64,000 nucleotides of DNA, from assembly GCA_934394855.1 (NCBI GenBank), contig CAKRRH010000003.1, positions 44,779 through 108,778 on the forward strand, written 5' to 3'. A program made the position numbers and the translations under genes. This DNA is from an uncultured Eubacteriales bacterium (GTDB lineage: Bacteria > Bacillota > Clostridia > Oscillospirales > Acutalibacteraceae). This document shows positions 60,719 to 64,000 of the stretch, one piece after another (position 1 is the stretch's first letter; each line of letters opens with the position of its first letter). The notes under the pieces are model-generated. The model saw nothing but the letters and a program-made list of their open reading frames with translations. It was not told the origin of the DNA and made no database searches.

Positions 60719-61309
60719 TCACTTGCTTTCGGGATCAGCAGAATCCGTCTTTCCTCGCCGTTTGTCTTCTATAACTATTATCAGAATCAACAACACTATG
60801 AATGTTGCCGCAAAAAATATTCCTACGGGCGATTTCAGCCATTCTATAAAATATCCGACCTTATCCAGCTTTACAGCGACTTTTCCCGCTATCTGCTCTA
60901 TTAACACGGGATCGGGGTCTTCGCTCTGATTAGCGTCTCCTTTAGTGTAAAACTTGTCGTCTTCCATTCTCACTATTCTGTGCGTTACCGAAAAACTATC
61001 GTCCGCGGGAAAATACGTTATCACGTCGCCCACTGCGTAGGAATCGGAATTTTTTATTATAATCGCGTCGCCCGCTTCTATCGCACCCGTCATAGACGGC
61101 GAAGCTACAATCAGCATAGAATACCCGAAAACGGAAGGTATTTTAGATTTTTTCACGAATTTATCGTAAGCGAGCGAACCCGCCGATATCACAAAGACCG
61201 CTGCGAGAAGTATCAGCATCACCCGCCATATAGCAGAAAAAACTCTGCCGCGGGGATTCTTGTTTTCGCTCGTACTGCCCGTTTTTGTAGAAGTACTTAC
61301 TTCAGCCAT
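60719..61309 (-). CDS. sipW: SipW-type signal peptidase I, second locus
   Basis: 196 residues. TM1 (27-46), catalytic Ser72 in IVASPSMTGAIEAGD, His110 in FSVTHRIVRM, and the GDAN box at 124-127, then TM2 near 160-180. Ser-His type, as in SipW. It lacks the long coiled-coil tail of the copy at 28874. Substrates are likely the TasA-like proteins on both sides. GGTGA stands before the ATG. Confidence 0.93.
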   Translation of the reverse strand: MAEVSTSTKTGSTSENKNPRGRVFSAIWRVMLILLAAVFVISAGSLAYDKFVKKSKIPSVFGYSMLIVASPSMTGAIEAGDAIIIKNSDSYAVGDVITYFPADDSFSVTHRIVRMEDDKFYTKGDANQSEDPDPVLIEQIAGKVAVKLDKVGYFIEWLKSPVGIFFAATFIVLLILIIVIEDKRRGKTDSADPESK

Positions 61310-61320
61310 CTCGGTTCACC

Positions 61321-62103
61321 TTAAATTTTCTCGGCGGTTATAAAAATTCCACACTCGTATTTTTCGCCCTTCTGTCCAACCTTGGTGTCTTTCTCGTCGC
61401 TCTCGCCATCAAACTTCCATTCCCACGCAAGCACAAAAGGATTTTTTTCGTTTTTGTTTATAACCACGTCATTTAAGTAGTATCCGTTCTCCGTTTTATT
61501 AATCTCTGTTTTTTTGCCGTTCATCGTAAGCGCATATATTATTATCGGAAGATTTTCTGTTTCGTTTCCGTATGTAAAACCTATCTTAATATTGCATTTC
61601 AATCTGAACGCGCTCGGATTGTGTACCACGAAAAGATATTCGCCTTTTGCTCCGGGTTTAAGCAGTTCATCCCCGAATATATCGAGCTTTGCGTCCGCTT
61701 CCCACTTGCCGTCTTTATCGATTATGGTAACTTCTTTAACTTTGTTTTTCTCCGCGATGCAGGTTGCGACAGACATTGCCGCTATTGCCGCCACCATCAG
61801 CAAAATTAAAAAGATCCATATCGCTATAAAAAGGTCGCGCTTTTCTATTATTCCCGTTTCTTCGCCGTAAAAATAAACCTTTTTCCCATCCTCGCAATAT
61901 CCGCGCGTTTTGGCTTTCTCTTCTTCGGAAAGCCCTTTCACGCTCACGCAAGGCGCAATAACCTCTGCGTTAAGGTCATATAACCTGTTCCTTTTTAAAA
62001 AACACAATAAGTCGCCGTCAAGGTTAAAAACCCGTTTAGCGCCTTTCACAGTCTTTATTTTGCCCGCATGGGGGTTTTTGGTCAACTTAAGGTCATATTT
62101 CAT
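61321..62103 (-). CDS. Membrane protein with outer beta domain, island operon
   Basis: 260 residues. A cytoplasmic part of about 90 residues (LKLTKNPHAGKIKTVKGAKRVFNLDGDLLCFLKRN) precedes a TM helix (FIAIWIFLILLMVAAIAAMSVATC) and an outer domain with LKPGAKGEYLFVVHNPSAFRLKCNIKIGF and FVLAWEWKFDGESDEKDT, which resembles TasA-like strands. The plan, cytosolic part then helix then outer beta domain, parallels the 311-residue protein at 25108 in the first locus. Weak ribosome site. Confidence 0.65.
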   Translation of the reverse strand: MKYDLKLTKNPHAGKIKTVKGAKRVFNLDGDLLCFLKRNRLYDLNAEVIAPCVSVKGLSEEEKAKTRGYCEDGKKVYFYGEETGIIEKRDLFIAIWIFLILLMVAAIAAMSVATCIAEKNKVKEVTIIDKDGKWEADAKLDIFGDELLKPGAKGEYLFVVHNPSAFRLKCNIKIGFTYGNETENLPIIIYALTMNGKKTEINKTENGYYLNDVVINKNEKNPFVLAWEWKFDGESDEKDTKVGQKGEKYECGIFITAEKI

Positions 62104-62199
62104 TAGTCTGTTTTTTATCGTTCGGCAATACCCGAATCGCTTTTAGTTTTTCGGCATTCGGCGAGCCCGAATATTCTTTCGTTATTTTATCTTGCCCGA

Positions 62200-62991
62200 T
62201 TATTTAGCAAGTTGCGATATCTTAATATCAAATGAGAATGCAAGTTTCGTAGAGGAATTTGCGGCGTCGATTTCGTATCCTGCGGGAGTATATCCCGTTA
62301 CACCTGCCGCCATCTGTCCGAGAATGGTATCAACCTGATCGATGGTTAAATCCGCAACGGTTTCACCGTTATTTTCAAACACCCACGCCCAGCTGAGTTC
62401 GTAAGTAGTCGAAGTCAACTCTTCATTCGGAGCGATCTCCTTGTTAACCGAAGCATCGTTAAAAATTACATCGGAAATTGTCGCAAGAGTCACGTTTTCC
62501 GCTCCGGCAACCGTAGTTCCGTCTTTTTTAAGCGTCCACTTAACGGGGTGATATTCCGTGTAAGCGCTATCGGACGTTTTCTTTATTTTAAGTACGACAT
62601 CATTAATTTTAGTCGGGTCCAAAACTGTACTAACCAACGCTCTTACTTCCGCCTTTCCGCCAACCGTAAAGGTCATGGAACCGGCTGTTCCGGGTGCAAC
62701 GAGGTTGCTGCCAGCGGTGTCTGCCTGAACGTTAATGTGTGCGCCGGTGCCGTCAACGGTGCTTACGGATGTGGAGGCAAGCTTATACTTATCGCCGAAG
62801 AGTTTCGTGGTGTCTACGCTTGAGGTGAAACCCCACTTTGCCACCTTTGCGGTGCCGCTACCATTGCCGCTCATCACGTACTTAGAGAAGGTGTATCCCC
62901 CAAAGCAAAAAAGCACGACCAACGCAAGCAATAACATTACGATAATCGCTGTTTTCCTGTTGTTCTTCCTTTCGGATTTCTGTTGTGTCAT
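62200..62991 (-). CDS. TasA-like exported protein with SipW-type signal segment, second locus
   Basis: About 263 residues. Signal: KTAIIVMLLLALVVLFCFGGYTFSKYVMSGNGSG, with the GGYTFSKYV pattern seen in many SipW-dependent precursors. The beta domain includes LVAPGTAGSMTFTVGGKAEVRALVST and a STTYELSWAWVFENNGETVADLTID block close to the TasA/camelysin core (compare FVLAWEWKF in the neighbour). It is the first gene of the island operon. ATG 62991 is ten bases after GGAG; the GTG at 63000 is too close. Confidence 0.8.
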   Translation of the reverse strand: MTQQKSERKNNRKTAIIVMLLLALVVLFCFGGYTFSKYVMSGNGSGTAKVAKWGFTSSVDTTKLFGDKYKLASTSVSTVDGTGAHINVQADTAGSNLVAPGTAGSMTFTVGGKAEVRALVSTVLDPTKINDVVLKIKKTSDSAYTEYHPVKWTLKKDGTTVAGAENVTLATISDVIFNDASVNKEIAPNEELTSTTYELSWAWVFENNGETVADLTIDQVDTILGQMAAGVTGYTPAGYEIDAANSSTKLAFSFDIKISQLAK

Positions 62992-63114
62992 TTCTGTCAC
63001 TCTCCATAAATTTTTTTATTTCAAACGGCTTGCAGCCTGTTTGTTCTTTTTTAGCCCGCCTTTTCGCCCGTCCGCACGGTTATAGTGCCATTACTAATGA
63101 TTTTCGGAATAAAA

Positions 63115-63310
63115 AAAGTTGCAATATGGTATCCGTAAGATACTATATTGCAACCGGGCGCACTCTTTTTATTAAACGCAGACTTGCCTTATCGCGGTTT
63201 CCCTCAAGACGATAAGTTGTTTGCAACAAAATTCTTTGGATTTGCGTCACCGCCTCACGACGGTTTTGACGACAAGTATTCAATTGTTATGAAGGAAAAC
63301 CTGCAAGCAA
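63115..63310 (-). promoter_or_regulatory. Structured leader with terminator upstream of the island operon
   Basis: On the minus strand ACTTG (63275-63271) and CAAGT (63185-63181) can close a stem over three hairpins: ACCGTC-GTGA-GGCGGT, TTGT/ACAA and CTTATCG/CGATAAG. A terminator follows (GTTGCAATATAGTATC/GATACCATATTGCAAC with TTTTTTTATT, 63110-63156). This is the plan of a transcription-attenuating riboswitch. GGTGACGCAAATCC after a GNRA-capped stem recalls the c-di-GMP-I core, but the full consensus is not met. Confidence 0.5.
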
Positions 63311-63561
63311 TTTAAGCCGCTAATTTCTATATTATATTTATAGTATACACACCGCAAGACTTTTTGTCAAGTTTTTTTGCAAATTGTTGATTTCCTGCGT
63401 GTATAGTCGTATTTTGTACTATCCACGCATTCGAAAAACCTACAAAATGCGAAACGCAACAAACCGCAACGATTGCGACAATAAGCACAAACGCGCCGAG
63501 CGCTCGGCTTTCCAAAAGATATGAATTAATCAAAAGTCTTTCAGATGAGTATAACATAAGC

Positions 63562-63783
63562 ATCTTATGTGAAGCTTTAAAAGTTGCAAAAGGAAGTTAC
63601 TACAACCACATATTACGCAATAAACACGGAGAAAGAATTTTTTGAAGGCGTCTCAACATACATACACGTTTATAACAGCAAAAGATCGCACTCTGTTTTA
63701 ATGAAACGTACAACGGACCGCTACGAATCCAAATACTTCAGTGTACATAAAGATAAATCCAATTCCGAAACCGAACACTGACG
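63562..63783 (+). pseudogene. IS3-family transposase remnant, right, with frameshift and deletion
   Basis: One frame reads LCEALKVAKGSYYNHILRNK (the N-terminus of OrfB); it stops, and the next frame reads EFFEGVSTYIHVYNSKRSHSVL (the C-terminus, compare YIHFYN-KRPHS). The middle DDE part is deleted and the halves are out of frame, near 63630. Confidence 0.88.
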
Positions 63784-63907
63784 GTTTGAAAAAATATTGT
63801 TCGAGCATTATTACCGTAATTCCTGTGTTTTTCGCAATTAAATGTTCAGTTTGAAACACATCACTAAACAAGGCTTTTTATCAGGAAGCACCTGTATTTT
63901 CGCATAT

Positions 63908-63953
63908 AAAAAGACCTTGAAACCGAACAATTATAGTTCATATTTCAAGGTCT
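63908..63953 (-). terminator. Terminator-like hairpin at the island's right end
   Basis: AGACCTTGAAA/TTTCAAGGTCT on the minus strand followed by TTTTTATATG. A minus-strand gene probably ends beyond the window edge. The stretch 63784-63907 has no gene I can see. Confidence 0.6.
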
Positions 63954-63963
63954 ATTCATATGG

Positions 63964-63991
63964 CTCCCCAAGCCCAACTCGAACCAACACT
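63964..63991. repeat. 28-base direct repeat, right copy
   Basis: Identical to 58019-58046, same orientation, 5.9 kb apart. Confidence 0.88.
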
Positions 63992-64000
63992 AACCAAATG

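Noticed and set aside
63150..63315. Open plus-strand frame (LPYRGFPQDDKLFATKFFG...) as the end of a broken gene
   Set aside because: The frame is plausible in composition, but has no start or family match, and the same bases form nested hairpins with a terminator on the minus strand, which I judge more likely to matter.

Overview
The window looks like a chromosomal segment of an anaerobic, endospore-forming Firmicute of the Oscillospiraceae/Ruminococcaceae type. Both dipicolinate synthase subunits and SpoVAD mark a spore former. Type I dockerin modules occur on a leucine-rich-repeat protein and on a polysaccharide deacetylase, as in Ruminococcus-like gut bacteria. SAM-I and FMN riboswitches, a tRNA-Gln(CTG) and strong TTGACA/TATAAT promoters fit the same group. 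All calls come from reading the sequence; no database search was run.

Layout. 1-4.7 kb: end of a CaCA cation exchanger, adenine deaminase, and two COG0523/CobW GTPases, one with a very long His/Cys tract. 5-14 kb: lipoprotein, fused ABC transporter, a histidine kinase/response regulator pair, HD protein, U32 protein and ZapA, all on the minus strand. 14-17 kb: left-handed beta-helix protein, tRNA-Gln, then an AT-rich ECF sigma/anti-sigma pair and a broken gene end. 17-23 kb: a second regulator-kinase-ABC exporter operon and an XRE regulator. 23-31 kb: dockerin protein, a scar of a phage end, and a minus-strand operon for SipW-type signal peptidase and TasA-like exported proteins. 31-41 kb: a tyrosine recombinase flanked by inverted core sites, then a compact phage packaging/capsid module. 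41-50 kb: a P-type ATPase homologue that has lost its catalytic Asp, a ketopantoate reductase-like protein, FeoB/FeoA separated by a dockerin deacetylase, DpaAB and SpoVAD. 50.7-51.3 kb: a probable type I toxin-antitoxin locus. 51-58 kb: SAM riboswitch-metK, FMN riboswitch-ribU, a formate/nitrite-type channel, a membrane protein, a glycosyltransferase and a nucleotidyltransferase. 58-64 kb: an island between 28-base direct repeats with IS3-family transposase scraps at both ends. It carries a second, unrelated-looking SipW/TasA-like locus and a BspA-type surface protein.

The most interesting system is at 31.2-32.75 kb. A tyrosine recombinase gene lies between inverted copies of one core site (arms around an identical 7-base centre). 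The flanked segment also holds a consensus promoter that now points away from the TasA/SipW operon into a terminator. Inversion would turn this promoter toward the operon, so the locus has the layout of a self-contained phase-variation switch for a biofilm or surface fibre operon. The other main points are the type I toxin-antitoxin candidate, the P-type ATPase pseudoenzyme, and structured RNA leaders and spacers around the TasA-like genes.
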